Below, piece by piece: positions 9,517 to 18,672 of a stretch of DNA of 51,135 bases. Where the stretch lies: positions 1-51,135 of the forward strand of contig CAJTNC010000018.1 in assembly GCA_910577955.1 (NCBI GenBank). Direction: 5' to 3'. The DNA comes from an uncultured Lachnospiraceae bacterium (GTDB lineage Bacteria > Bacillota > Clostridia > Lachnospirales > Lachnospiraceae). Both the position numbers and the translations under genes were made by a program. Below the pieces are notes generated by a model. That model was not told where the DNA came from. It worked only from the letters and a program-made list of their open reading frames with translations, and made no database searches. Numbering within the stretch: position 1 is the stretch's first letter; each line of letters starts with the position of its first letter.

Positions 9517-10477
9517 TTTCCAGCCCTCCTTTCAGACAAGCGTTACCTTCGCTACCAGCGTCACCTTCGGTGACGCGCATGAACAGGGTTTCCAGATTTC
9601 CTTCCTGTTTATGGAATCCGGTCACGACCACATCCTGCGCTATCATGGTTCCGATCATCTTCGCAATTTCTTTCTTTGTCATTGTATGCGACAGCTTTAT
9701 CTCATGCTCTCCCACAGACTGTACTTTCACACCCGCATACTCGCTGGCGATCCGCACCGCCGTCTCCCTTCCGCTCTCCAGTGTGATGATCAACTGATCG
9801 TTTCCGAACACGCTTTCCATCACATCCTCTATGGTGCCCGCCGCCACTAAAGAACCGTTGTCCATAATGCCGATACTGTTGCACATCTCCGAAAGCTCAG
9901 ACAAAATATGGGAACTGATCACGATAGTCTTTCCCATACTCTTCAGATTCAACAGAAGCTCTTTCATCTCCACTCTCGCTCTGGGATCCAAACCGGAATT
10001 CGGTTCATCGAGGACCAGAAGCGCCGGATTGTGGATCAGAGCTCTGGCCACACAGAGACGCTGTTTCATGCCCCGGGAAAGGGTATCCACAAAGACTTCT
10101 TTCTTATCCGAGAGATTCACCAGTTCCAGCAGATCTCCGGATATCCGCTCAATTTCCTTCGAATCCATGCGGTACATGGAACCGTAAAAATCCATATATT
10201 CCTTCACTTTGAGATTGTCATACACCCCGAAAAAGTCCGGCACATAACCGATCTGTTTCCTGATCTCCTTTTGCTTTGTCAGGGCATTCATGCCATTGAT
10301 CTTTATCCCTCCTGCAGTGGGGCGCATCAGCCCGCACACCATTCGTATCGTCGTTGTCTTTCCCGCACCGTTCGGCCCGACAAACCCGAACAGATCTCCC
10401 TCCGGAACATGGAGAGTCAGATCTTTGACCGCCTGAAATTTACCGTAATTTTTATATAAATGATCAATTTGAAGCAT
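9494..10477 (-). CDS. ABC transporter ATP-binding protein
   Basis: A 327-residue ABC ATPase. Walker A is GPNGAGKT (34-41), the signature is the variant LSRGMKQ, Walker B is LLVLDEP, and the switch histidine is in ISSHIL. At the Q-loop position the sequence reads GYVPDFFG rather than a clear Gln, which is common in ABC-2 exporters. The last 90 residues form an accessory domain. The gene overlaps its upstream neighbour (the exported paralog) and its downstream permease, so it is translationally coupled on both sides. It should energise the permease encoded at 8587-9516. The transported substrate cannot be read from the sequence. Confidence 0.93.
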   Translation of the reverse strand: MLQIDHLYKNYGKFQAVKDLTLHVPEGDLFGFVGPNGAGKTTTIRMVCGLMRPTAGGIKINGMNALTKQKEIRKQIGYVPDFFGVYDNLKVKEYMDFYGSMYRMDSKEIERISGDLLELVNLSDKKEVFVDTLSRGMKQRLCVARALIHNPALLVLDEPNSGLDPRARVEMKELLLNLKSMGKTIVISSHILSELSEMCNSIGIMDNGSLVAAGTIEDVMESVFGNDQLIITLESGRETAVRIASEYAGVKVQSVGEHEIKLSHTMTKKEIAKMIGTMIAQDVVVTGFHKQEGNLETLFMRVTEGDAGSEGNACLKGGLENAVESDS

Positions 10478-12515
10478 GCGGGCCTCCCTTCATCTCTGCA
10501 TAGGTATAAAGACATCCGTATGAAAGTTCGCTGCATTTGCCGGTCGTTATCCTGTCATAATTTTTTACAACGCCTATAACCACCGCCGCCGCGGCTCCCT
10601 CCGGCCTTTCGTCATCGGCAATCCCCATACCAATGAGAAGAGCCGCCATATCGTCCTGCGCATACCCTTTATCGTCGTGATAACTATACATGGAAAGCAT
10701 ATCATAAAGCACGTCATCAGGAGAATAGGAATAAGAAGAATATTCATACACGCATTTTCCATTTCCGTAATCCCGCTGCAGATCAATGGTTTCTCCCGCT
10801 TTTACGTCGGAAAACACCAGTATATTTTCATTGTAAAATACCGCCATATAGGCCATATCGCAGTCTGTTTCATTGGTAATGGTTCCTTCCGGCGCTCCCG
10901 CCCCCGCATGCTTCAAATTCTTACAGGTTATTTCTCCTCTGTGCCGGGCGCTTCCCTCCGCATAAAAGAACCCGTTGTCAAAATTTTCCTCAGGTTTTAT
11001 GCCCACCGAAAGCCCCTCGCTGCCGCTTCGCACAGTATAATAGTATTGATCTGCATTCTGACTGCCGCCATAATAATATCTGCTCCAACCGGCTCCCGGT
11101 CCCGCCGCCTTATAATGATCTTTCAGACTGACCTCCCACGGCCTTGTTCCCGCATGATACGCCATAAAATAAGTATCGGCATAATCGCCGTCCGCCTTCT
11201 GGGCGGTGACGGAATATACTCTTGCCTCTTTCACCCTGATTCCCTGCCCAAGGAGATATACGCCCGCAATGAAGAATATGCCCAGCACCGGAGCCCCGAT
11301 CCAGTACCATTCGCATTTTTTGCACTTCCGCAGAATCAAATAGAAAACCGGTCCGACCAACACCACATATATAAAGATCATGCCTTTCAGCCATGTAAAA
11401 TCCACCTCCGTATTGATATGGTCTATAAAGGCCAGACACCTCTGCCTGATATATCCCCATTCCGAGTATTCGTCAGAATAATAGCCGCCTGAACTCCCCA
11501 TCAGTTCCTGATACATGGACGCAATGGTATAGCTGTCCGCCTTTCGCAATTCCTCCTCTCCGAGGCAGCAGTAAAAGACCGCCATAGCCCCTTTCCCAAC
11601 CGTACTGACAACAGCCGGATTTTCCATACTCTCGTAAAAATTCCCGTTTCTGCAGCTGCCGCTCAAATCGGCAGCCGCCATATTTGTGAAATCGATACCG
11701 TCCTCCCTGTATATATAATAATAACCGTTTCTGTCAGCATTGGCCGAAATAATATTCTCCTCCCCCTGCTCGCTGATCTCTGAAATATGCACATCCATAA
11801 AATCCTGATCAAAACCGGACAGCGTCTGCTTTGCATATTCTCCGGTGCCGACTAACATCCATCCGCCGTCTTTCACCCAGTTTTGAACTGCCTGAATGTC
11901 CTTCTCGCTAAGCGAGGAAACATCAAACTGATCGATAATCAGGAAGTACACCCCCTCCAACTGCTCTTTCAGGCTGCCCTCCTGCAGTTTTCTAAGTTTA
12001 ATCGGATAACTCATGCTCCCCATGTCAAGAGTTTCGCCCTTCGCCTCCATATGGACAAGTCCCTCATAATTTTCTGACAAAACTCCTGCCTGAATCTCTG
12101 TCATCGTATTCCGAAACACATTGCTGAGCCGCAGGGACTGAAGTATATTTCCTTTCTCATCCACAAAGTTCAGTGCGCATATTCCTTTGGCGGTGTCTGC
12201 CGCCATATCTGTCACCCTGATCGTAAACTGCTTCTTCCCCTGAGCCGGAAGGGTAATCTCTGTATTATAGGCACAGTTGTCAGTATTAAGACTGGCAAAA
12301 ACCACCTGCACCGTACCGGTAAAATCTTCCCCGCTGTTCTCCACCGTCACCTGCATGACGTAGCTCTTTTCTTCCTTTTTTAACATCATAACATCTCCGG
12401 ACAGAAAGGCCGGATACTGCTCCTGCTTCGCCTGTACCGCATATTCTGTTTTACCTGACAGCAGGATGACTGCCCATAACAACAGGGCCGCTGCTTTCCA
12501 AATTTTATGTCTCAT
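10464..12515 (-). CDS. membrane-anchored exported protein, paralog B
   Basis: A 683-residue protein that starts with a signal peptide (basic residues 2-7, hydrophobic core 8-20, likely cleavage near AVQA at 26-29). Next come a beta-rich CARDB-like region (about 50-135) and a Rossmann-like glutamine-amidotransferase-type region (about 140-320, with YFLIIDQFD and NWVKDGGWMLVGTG). Two membrane segments (about 376-395 and 405-423) follow, and then a second extracytoplasmic domain rich in Tyr. No catalytic Cys is evident, so the amidotransferase-like part is probably a binding fold. It is a clear tandem paralog of the gene upstream and overlaps the ABC ATPase gene by 14 bp. Similar proteins accompany MoxR/DUF58/ABC operons, but the precise function is unknown. 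Confidence 0.8.
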   Translation of the reverse strand: MRHKIWKAAALLLWAVILLSGKTEYAVQAKQEQYPAFLSGDVMMLKKEEKSYVMQVTVENSGEDFTGTVQVVFASLNTDNCAYNTEITLPAQGKKQFTIRVTDMAADTAKGICALNFVDEKGNILQSLRLSNVFRNTMTEIQAGVLSENYEGLVHMEAKGETLDMGSMSYPIKLRKLQEGSLKEQLEGVYFLIIDQFDVSSLSEKDIQAVQNWVKDGGWMLVGTGEYAKQTLSGFDQDFMDVHISEISEQGEENIISANADRNGYYYIYREDGIDFTNMAAADLSGSCRNGNFYESMENPAVVSTVGKGAMAVFYCCLGEEELRKADSYTIASMYQELMGSSGGYYSDEYSEWGYIRQRCLAFIDHINTEVDFTWLKGMIFIYVVLVGPVFYLILRKCKKCEWYWIGAPVLGIFFIAGVYLLGQGIRVKEARVYSVTAQKADGDYADTYFMAYHAGTRPWEVSLKDHYKAAGPGAGWSRYYYGGSQNADQYYYTVRSGSEGLSVGIKPEENFDNGFFYAEGSARHRGEITCKNLKHAGAGAPEGTITNETDCDMAYMAVFYNENILVFSDVKAGETIDLQRDYGNGKCVYEYSSYSYSPDDVLYDMLSMYSYHDDKGYAQDDMAALLIGMGIADDERPEGAAAAVVIGVVKNYDRITTGKCSELSYGCLYTYAEMKGGPHASN

Positions 12516-12583
12516 TTTTTCGCCTTTCGATAAAATTATCCCCGCTCCCGCACTTCCGCGATTTCTCTTTTTCCTCTGCTTTT

Positions 12584-14695
12584 CTACGCAAACGCATACG
12601 GATTAAATCCGGAACTTTTCTTCTGTCCGCCGCCCTTCATCTCGGTATAAGTATAGAGACATCCGTAGGAGAGGCCGCCGTATCTGCCCGCTGTCACCCT
12701 ATCATAGCTCTCTGCAACCCCTATGATAACCGCCCACTCCGTTCCTGCCGGCCGCGCCTTGTCCGCAATGCTCATGCCAACGAGAAGTGCTGCCATATCC
12801 GCCTGCTTATACCCCATGTTCGGATCATAACCGTAACTATTTACCATCCTATATATTAGCCTGTCGGCGCCGCCCTCCGTTGTGTCCTCATATACGCGCT
12901 TTGCATTCCCTGACTCACCATCCAAATCAATAGTCTCTCCCGCTTTCACATCAGAAAACACGATAACATTATCCTCAAACCACACTGCCATATAAGCCAT
13001 ATCCCAGTTCGTTTCGTTGGTTACCGTTCCCTTCATTTTTCCTCTCCTGATATATTCCAAATCCCCACAGGTGATGGTTCCTCTTTTCTCCGTCCTTCCT
13101 TCCGCATAAAAAAAGCCGCTCTCAGAGTCTTTCTCCGGTTTTATCCCTGCCGAAAGCCCCTTCTTTTCACTGTTTACAATATACTTGTAATCCTCCGAAC
13201 TGCAGTCTTCTTTATCCCAGCCGGGAAACCCCGGTCCTGCCGTCTCGTAATCCCCGCTTAACTCCACCGTCCAGGGTTTCATACCCGAATGACGGACCTG
13301 AAAATAAGCGCTTTTGCGATCGCCGTCCACCCTCTGGGCGGTGACGGAATAAACCGCCGTATTCTTTACCCGGGCATCCCACACAAAAATGCATACTCCG
13401 ACAATAAGCAGAAACCCGAAAGCAGCGGGCTGGATCCTGTTCCATTTTTCTCTTTTCCCCCTGAGGATAATCAGACAAAGAATTGCTCCTGCCAGCAAAA
13501 TATACATGCCGGTCGTCATTTCCGGCCTGATATAATATTCACTCCTGTCAAACCCGCTCACAAAAGAGAACGCCATCGCATTGGCGGAATCCCACTTCGA
13601 ATATACATCATACCGGTAACTTACGCTGCAGGATATGAGAGTCTCATACAGGGAGAGAACCGTATTACTGCTCAGCTTCCGCAATTCTTTCTCCTCCAGT
13701 GAAAAATAAAAGATCATGATGGAACCATACCCCATTTTACCGTACATAACCGGATTTTCCGAACTTTCATAAAAGATTCCCCGATATGAATGATCATAAT
13801 CCAGATCCGCAACCGCCATATTGGTAAAATCAATTCCTTCATCCGTGAAGTAACCGTAATATTCTTCATCCCGCTTATGAATATAATCATAATATCCATT
13901 CAGAGCATTGTCGGATAAATCGTTTTCCTCCCCCGGTTCACTGACCCCGGAAACCCTTGCATCAATGAAGTCCTGATCAAATCCGGAGAGTGTCTGTTCC
14001 GCATATCTACCGGTTCCGATCATCAGCCAGCCGCCGTTTTTCACCCAATTCTGAACTGCCTCGATATCCTCTCTGCTCAGGGAAGATACATCAAACCGGT
14101 CAATAATCAGAAAATATAATCCATCCAACTGCTCTTTCAGCGTATCGGCGTTTAATTCCACCAGTTTCAGAGGATAAAATCTGTTGCGAAAATCAATATA
14201 TTCTCCGTCCGCCTCCATAAAATCCAGCCCGGCGTAATTTTCCGACAAAACACCCACCGTCAGCTCTTCGACCGCACCGCCGAATATATCTTTCAGCCCG
14301 ACAGACTGCTGTACATTTCCCCTTTTATCCAGAAAGTTAAGCGTGCATATTCCTGATACAGTATCTACCGCCGCATCAGGTACACTAACCGTAAACTGCT
14401 TCTTTCCCCGGGCCGGAAGGACAATCTCCTTATTATATGCAGTATTGACACAGTTTGAGCCGACAAAGACCACCTGCACCGTACCGGTAAAATCTTCCCC
14501 GCTGTTCTCCACCGTCACCTGTATGAGATAACCCTTTTCCTCCTGTTTTATCACCTCAACATCGCCGAACAAAGCTGTACTGTAGCATTCCTGCTTCGCC
14601 TGTACCGCATATTCTGTTTTACCTGACAGCAGGATGACTGCCCATAACAACAGGGCCGCTGCTTTCCGAATTTTATGTCTCGATGCTTTACTCAC
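12584..14695 (-). CDS. membrane-anchored exported protein, paralog A (GTG start)
   Basis: A 703-residue paralog of the next gene, with the same order of parts: signal peptide, beta-rich domain, amidotransferase-like domain (YFLIIDRFD, NWVKNGGWLMIGTG), two membrane segments and a second exported domain. The start is placed at the GTG at 14695. It has AGAGGG 8 nt upstream, and the -10 box at 14723-14728 would put transcription initiation downstream of the ATG at 14731, which excludes longer frames. The signal-peptide coding stretch is almost identical in DNA to that of paralog B, while the rest has diverged widely. It is the first gene of the long ABC/MoxR/VWA operon. No function is known to me. 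Confidence 0.78.
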   Translation of the reverse strand: MSKASRHKIRKAAALLLWAVILLSGKTEYAVQAKQECYSTALFGDVEVIKQEEKGYLIQVTVENSGEDFTGTVQVVFVGSNCVNTAYNKEIVLPARGKKQFTVSVPDAAVDTVSGICTLNFLDKRGNVQQSVGLKDIFGGAVEELTVGVLSENYAGLDFMEADGEYIDFRNRFYPLKLVELNADTLKEQLDGLYFLIIDRFDVSSLSREDIEAVQNWVKNGGWLMIGTGRYAEQTLSGFDQDFIDARVSGVSEPGEENDLSDNALNGYYDYIHKRDEEYYGYFTDEGIDFTNMAVADLDYDHSYRGIFYESSENPVMYGKMGYGSIMIFYFSLEEKELRKLSSNTVLSLYETLISCSVSYRYDVYSKWDSANAMAFSFVSGFDRSEYYIRPEMTTGMYILLAGAILCLIILRGKREKWNRIQPAAFGFLLIVGVCIFVWDARVKNTAVYSVTAQRVDGDRKSAYFQVRHSGMKPWTVELSGDYETAGPGFPGWDKEDCSSEDYKYIVNSEKKGLSAGIKPEKDSESGFFYAEGRTEKRGTITCGDLEYIRRGKMKGTVTNETNWDMAYMAVWFEDNVIVFSDVKAGETIDLDGESGNAKRVYEDTTEGGADRLIYRMVNSYGYDPNMGYKQADMAALLVGMSIADKARPAGTEWAVIIGVAESYDRVTAGRYGGLSYGCLYTYTEMKGGGQKKSSGFNPYAFA

Positions 14696-14722
14696 GCACT
14701 TTTCCCTCTTTTTCCTGTTTTC

Positions 14723-14751
14723 ATTATACATAGTGTTCCGGAAAATTACAA
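14723..14751 (-). promoter_or_regulatory. sigma-A-like promoter of the ABC/MoxR/VWA operon
   Basis: Read on the minus strand, TTGTAA and TATAAT are separated by 17 nt. Transcription would begin near 14716, leaving a leader of about 20 nt before the GTG start of paralog A. This box decides that start codon. Confidence 0.65.
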
Positions 14752-14817
14752 TAAGCGGAAGCCTGCAGAACCTGTTGTTTCTTTGACGCCTAAACAGTGA
14801 CACAACGGATATCCCGC

Positions 14818-14825
14818 CATACAAT
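14818..14825 (+). promoter_or_regulatory. sigma-E-like -10 box (CATACAAT) before ferritin-like gene
   Basis: CATACAAT matches the -10 consensus of the mother-cell sporulation factor sigma-E. It lies 36 nt before the ATG of the ferritin-like gene. The same octamer precedes cotJA at 37929. The -35 region is not convincing by eye, so sporulation control is an inference. Confidence 0.5.
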
Positions 14826-14861
14826 AGTATTATAGATCCTATCAGGAGAGGTATATAAAAT

Positions 14862-15389
14862 ATGGAAAGAACCAGAAATCTGTTAATGAACAACTGCTCT
14901 CTGCAGGGTATAAAGCCGATTATGGTGGATCTTCCCTATCCCCCGATCCAGGTAAGAGGGCGAAATCCCAGATATGCGGAGCTGTTGACGGTGGACTATT
15001 GCGGTTCGGTGTCGGAGCTGTCCGCCATTTTACAGTACATCAACAATGAGAACCGAATGTCCGACGAACACTGTTCTCTTGTTCGGACGATTCTCGGCAT
15101 TGCCATGGCGGAAATGATCCATCTCCAAAAACTCGGAGAACTGATTTGCCTGCTCGGCGGAAACGTCTGTTTTGAAGCAAAACAGCCCGACGGCCTGTGG
15201 TCGCCATCCTGCCTTGTTCTGCCGGATCATATTCCTCAGATGCTGCAGGCAGATATAGAAGCCGAAAAAGCTGCAATCCGGCAGTATAAAATGCATATCA
15301 ATGCAATTCAGGACGACTATATAAACAGCGTCCTGCGGCGAATCATACTGGATGAAGAATATCACATTATGGTTCTGCAGTCGCTCTAA
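14862..15389 (+). CDS. ferritin-like protein, possible spore-coat CotJC relative
   Basis: A 175-residue all-helical protein of the ferritin-like or manganese-catalase type. The metal-ligand pattern is visible as EMIHLQKLGE in one helix and LDEEYHIMVLQ at the C-terminus, with a further acidic helix (SELSAILQYINNE) near residue 50. CAGGAGAGG provides a strong ribosome-binding site. It stands alone, divergent from the MoxR/VWA operon, and ends at a bidirectional terminator. The sigma-E-like -10 box upstream suggests expression in the mother cell, as for cotJC elsewhere in this window. Family members bind di-iron or di-manganese. Whether this one has catalase activity or is purely structural cannot be told. 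Confidence 0.7.
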   Translation: MERTRNLLMNNCSLQGIKPIMVDLPYPPIQVRGRNPRYAELLTVDYCGSVSELSAILQYINNENRMSDEHCSLVRTILGIAMAEMIHLQKLGELICLLGGNVCFEAKQPDGLWSPSCLVLPDHIPQMLQADIEAEKAAIRQYKMHINAIQDDYINSVLRRIILDEEYHIMVLQSL

Positions 15390-15405
15390 CCCGACAGCCA
15401 ATCAT

Positions 15406-15450
15406 AAAAAGAGGAATCTGCAGTTTATACCTTTCCGCGATTCCTCTTTC
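15406..15450. terminator. bidirectional rho-independent terminator
   Basis: An 11-bp perfect stem (AAAGAGGAATC at 15408-15418 pairing with 15439-15449) has A-runs on the left and T-runs on the right. It sits between the convergent ferritin-like and surface-protein genes and can serve both. Confidence 0.85.
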
Positions 15451-15456
15451 TTTATC

Positions 15457-16994
15457 CTATCTTTTTTCAGATTTTTTTCTCATCCTGCGCTGAAAAATCC
15501 CGATGAACGTAAGCGCAATTCCGGAGCAAAAAACGATTGGAAAAGACCACGGTATCCTGTCCCACGTCTGCGGGCCTTTTACGGTTTTTCTAAAACCGCC
15601 GTTGTCTCCTGTATCACCCGCAGTATCGGTGTCTCCTGCAGTATCTTCATCTCCGGTACCGCTTTCCTCCGCATCAACGGAGCTGCCCTCTTCTCCGGTT
15701 TCCCCGGTGTCAAGGTCATCTACGCCGTTGTCCGTAGGATCTTCTCCGCCAAAGCCGCCGGCTCCCTCATCCTCTCCGGCTGTCTTCTTTGCCGTAATCA
15801 AAAATCCGCCTCCCGACTCCGTCACACCTTCGGGAAGTTCCTCCCAACCGGACACAGGGTCATAGCCGGGAGCGCCTTTGATTTCCACCAGCTCATACGT
15901 CATACCCGGTTTTACCTTAAACAAAACCCTTCCCTGAGCATCGGTAATTCCCTGAGCCACCGGCAGCCCTCTCCCGTTTTTTTCGTCCCACTGATAGAGT
16001 ATATACGTCGCACCTGCCACCGGCAGTTTCGTAATGCTGTCTGTCTGAACCACCACAATATTTACTCTTCTCGATGCGACGCCTCCGCCGACAGACAACA
16101 CCGCACCTTTTTCTGTCTCTTCAATGACAGCATAACTATCTGTATCCGCCGGTATATCATCCCGGAGAGCGTACTCCTTAACCGGTGAACCGTCGATCTC
16201 TATACTCCCTTCAACATAACTGTGCATAGCGCCGTCTATCGTATCCCGCAGTTCAAAGGGAGTGTCCGGCGTAAGTTCAGTATCTTCCCCCGGATTCTGC
16301 CAAGGGACGTAGCTAACAGTCCATGTAATGATCCCTCCGTCCTGTTCACCCTCCTTCTCCACCTCAGCCTCTGTCTTACTCCGTTCAAGTTCCGCATAGC
16401 CGAACAAAAGTCGATCCTTCCCCTCAAGCTTCATGACATAGAGATTATCTTCCCCTTCCACGGGTGAAGCATCCTCCGGCGGTTCGTCAGCACGGCCGCA
16501 CTGCAAATAAAAGAAAGCGCCGTCAAATCCCTCTAAGTCCGACAGAACTGTTCCAAAACCTCCCTCTTTCGCCGCAAACGTAATCCATGCTCTGCCGGCA
16601 GATGCACATATTCTTCCGAATTCCACAGCCCCTTCATCGGTCATTATCGTTAACGGTGAGCCTTCTTTTAGCTCCGGCAGGACAAGATGAGGCGAAACCT
16701 CCAGATAATAGTTGATGTCCGCCTCCACAGAATCTATTTTTTCATCCGGAATCTCATAGGTATAGCGCAGTACCAGTTTTGCATCCTTTTCTATCAGATC
16801 CCCATCTTCTACCTCTTTGTTCAATTCTCCGCTTCCATCGGCATACCCCAGAACAATATCCGTAAAATCCACAATATCAGAGAGTTTTTTTCGCTTTCTC
16901 CGGCCTTTGTCTGCATGGATGCCCCCCCGATAAACATTGCTGCGCACAGAAAAATTATCCATATTTTAGACTTATGCTTCTCAAACACTCCCAT
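15457..16994 (-). CDS. SpaA/Cna-B-like surface protein, frame broken at A7 tract
   Basis: The intact product would be about 512 residues. The signal peptide (MGVFEKHKSKIW..., cleavage near TKA) is read in one frame from the ATG at 16994, which has GAGAGG upstream. The rest is read in another frame. The two join at a run of seven A (16885-16891, minus sense) in the context A AAA AAC; one extra A, or a -1 ribosomal slip, restores the protein. A Cna-B/SpaA domain near residues 315-385 keeps the YELVEIK glutamate, but the usual isopeptide lysine is Gln. An acidic Gly/Thr/Asp-rich stalk follows, then GPQTWD, a membrane helix and a basic tail, a non-canonical sorting signal. It overlaps the end of the hemerythrin gene. 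It is either a phase-variable surface protein or a young pseudogene. Confidence 0.7.
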
Positions 16995-18354
16995 GTTTTT
17001 TCCTCTCAAAAAATTTGTCTATTTCATCTTTGATAGCGTCCGGTTTCAGCGCTTTTGACAAATATCCGTCCGGCTTGAATTCCAGCACTTTTCTGACGCT
17101 CTCCCTATCCGCTTTGCCGGTCAGAAAGACCACGGAAATATCTGAAAATTCCGCATCCGCTCGAATCATTTCCAGTATTTGATTCCCTTTGCATACCGGC
17201 ATCTCATAGTCCAACAGAACCAGATCCGGTCTGTTGAGCACAATGCTTCTGATGGCGGACAGCCCGGAGGTAGCTGTCTGCACTTCATAATCGTCTTTGA
17301 GCAGATCCTGCATGACCGTGAGCATAAAATTTGAATCGTCCACCACCAGTATTTTCTTTCTGTGTTCCGCCGTCCTTTTTTTTGCTTGGTTCTGTTCCAG
17401 ATACTTTTCCACCTTCGCCATGGCGTTCCCCATCATGATCGAGTTCCCGCTCTCTTTCTCCGGAAGCATATCGGCAGTGGTCATACAAAATGCAAAATAG
17501 CCTTCCCCGGTGTCAAACAACAGACTATACTGGGGGCTGTGCTTCTCAAATACTTTCTCAAACTGATCATAAGTCAGAAGCTGTTCATCTTTCACCTCCG
17601 CCTCCTTCAGCGCAGGAAAAAAACTTTTCATATGTCCCACAAACTGCCTTGCGGTGTATCTCGCTGCATTCATCAGCATAACGCTTACAGCCTTTGATTT
17701 TGTTTCCAGAACACTGCCGATAGTGCTGACGATCAGTCCCTCCTCAAAAACCAGAAAAAATTCCCATCTCTTTTTTTCTCTGGTGGTGTAGATCAGCCGA
17801 TAATAAATACCGTCCCCGAATTTCTCTCCTCCGTAACAGTTGCTGATCATCCGTGACTCCAGCTGAAACATAGTATGCAGCTGGCTGACAATAGTCTGCC
17901 CCATGACCGCCTGTTCTTCCTCCGGCAGAAGGTTCTCCCACTGTTTTATATTCTCCCCGCTCACGATTGCCTGATCCTCTATCAATGTATGCCCGATCAG
18001 CCATCCCGCACATACACCAAGGAAATGATTGACAGACTCTTCCGAATATTCCATCTGTTCCAGTTCCCTTTCCAGAGCAGGCAGGGTTATTTCGCGAAAG
18101 TTTCTGTGAATACGGATATGCGTATCAAGTCCCGCGTATCCGACAGACGCCATATACTCCTCCTCTTCCAGAAAATGGCTGATAGCATGTTCTTTGAAAT
18201 ATTTCACCGTCTCCCGGCACACCCACGGTCTTTTTGTCTCCTGCTGTCCAAAGGCAAACAGTTTATTGAGAATTCGGAACAGCTTTTTATGCTCCCTGTC
18301 GATGACATGCACGCCGATATTGTACCGTTCATTCCACACCAGTTGATTTTCCAT
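16981..18354 (-). CDS. bacteriohemerythrin-receiver fusion protein
   Basis: A 457-residue cytoplasmic protein. Residues 1-130 are a bacteriohemerythrin with the full di-iron ligand set visible: H22, H56, E64 in the HFLEEE helix, H79, H83, H122 and D127. These proteins bind O2 or sense redox state. The middle (about 140-320) is an unassigned alpha/beta domain. Residues 333-450 are a CheY-type receiver with acidic residues in VVDD, phosphoacceptor D382 (LLDYEMP), T412 and K434. There is no output domain after the receiver. The gene is transcribed divergently from the LytTR regulator and overlaps the surface-protein gene downstream, so oxygen sensing could be tied to that surface protein. The cognate kinase is not evident. 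Confidence 0.88.
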   Translation of the reverse strand: MENQLVWNERYNIGVHVIDREHKKLFRILNKLFAFGQQETKRPWVCRETVKYFKEHAISHFLEEEEYMASVGYAGLDTHIRIHRNFREITLPALERELEQMEYSEESVNHFLGVCAGWLIGHTLIEDQAIVSGENIKQWENLLPEEEQAVMGQTIVSQLHTMFQLESRMISNCYGGEKFGDGIYYRLIYTTREKKRWEFFLVFEEGLIVSTIGSVLETKSKAVSVMLMNAARYTARQFVGHMKSFFPALKEAEVKDEQLLTYDQFEKVFEKHSPQYSLLFDTGEGYFAFCMTTADMLPEKESGNSIMMGNAMAKVEKYLEQNQAKKRTAEHRKKILVVDDSNFMLTVMQDLLKDDYEVQTATSGLSAIRSIVLNRPDLVLLDYEMPVCKGNQILEMIRADAEFSDISVVFLTGKADRESVRKVLEFKPDGYLSKALKPDAIKDEIDKFFERKKHGSV

Positions 18355-18384
18355 CTTTTTTCCCCATTATTTTTCTATTTCCAA

Positions 18385-18451
18385 ACGCCCACATACCATC
18401 ATGTCACTACAAGCTGTCCTATGGGCGTCTGGAAGTATCGCTCTCATTATA
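18385..18451 (-). promoter_or_regulatory. promoter and leader hairpin of hemerythrin-receiver gene
   Basis: A TATAAT box (18446-18451, minus sense) with a weak TGGAAC -35 about 18 nt away would start transcription near 18439. The leader then contains an interrupted inverted repeat: ACGCCCA (18385-18391) pairs with TGGGCGT (18422-18428), and the stem extends outward by CCA/TGG after one mismatch. The loop is about 30 nt. It matches no riboswitch class I can recall. Confidence 0.4.
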
Positions 18452-18560
18452 AGCAGGAATAACCGCTCTGTTCCACCCCGCATTTTACGCATGCCGCGGC
18501 CATTTCTTCGCAAAGATAAAAAAAGAGCGCAAAAATCGCCATTCCTTCACTAAGGGCCGG

Positions 18561-18588
18561 TTTACAATTTTTTTAAATAGTGTATAAT
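18561..18588 (+). promoter_or_regulatory. promoter of LytTR/GHKL two-component operon
   Basis: TTTACA (18561-18566) and TATAAT (18583-18588) are separated by 16 nt. Transcription would start near 18595, giving a leader of about 78 nt before the regulator's ATG. Confidence 0.65.
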
Positions 18589-18672
18589 ACCCATTTAGGG
18601 TTTTCACCAATCTGTCGGAATCAGAAAAATTTCCAGACGGGACACGGCCAAACCCGGAAAGGATCGATTTGT

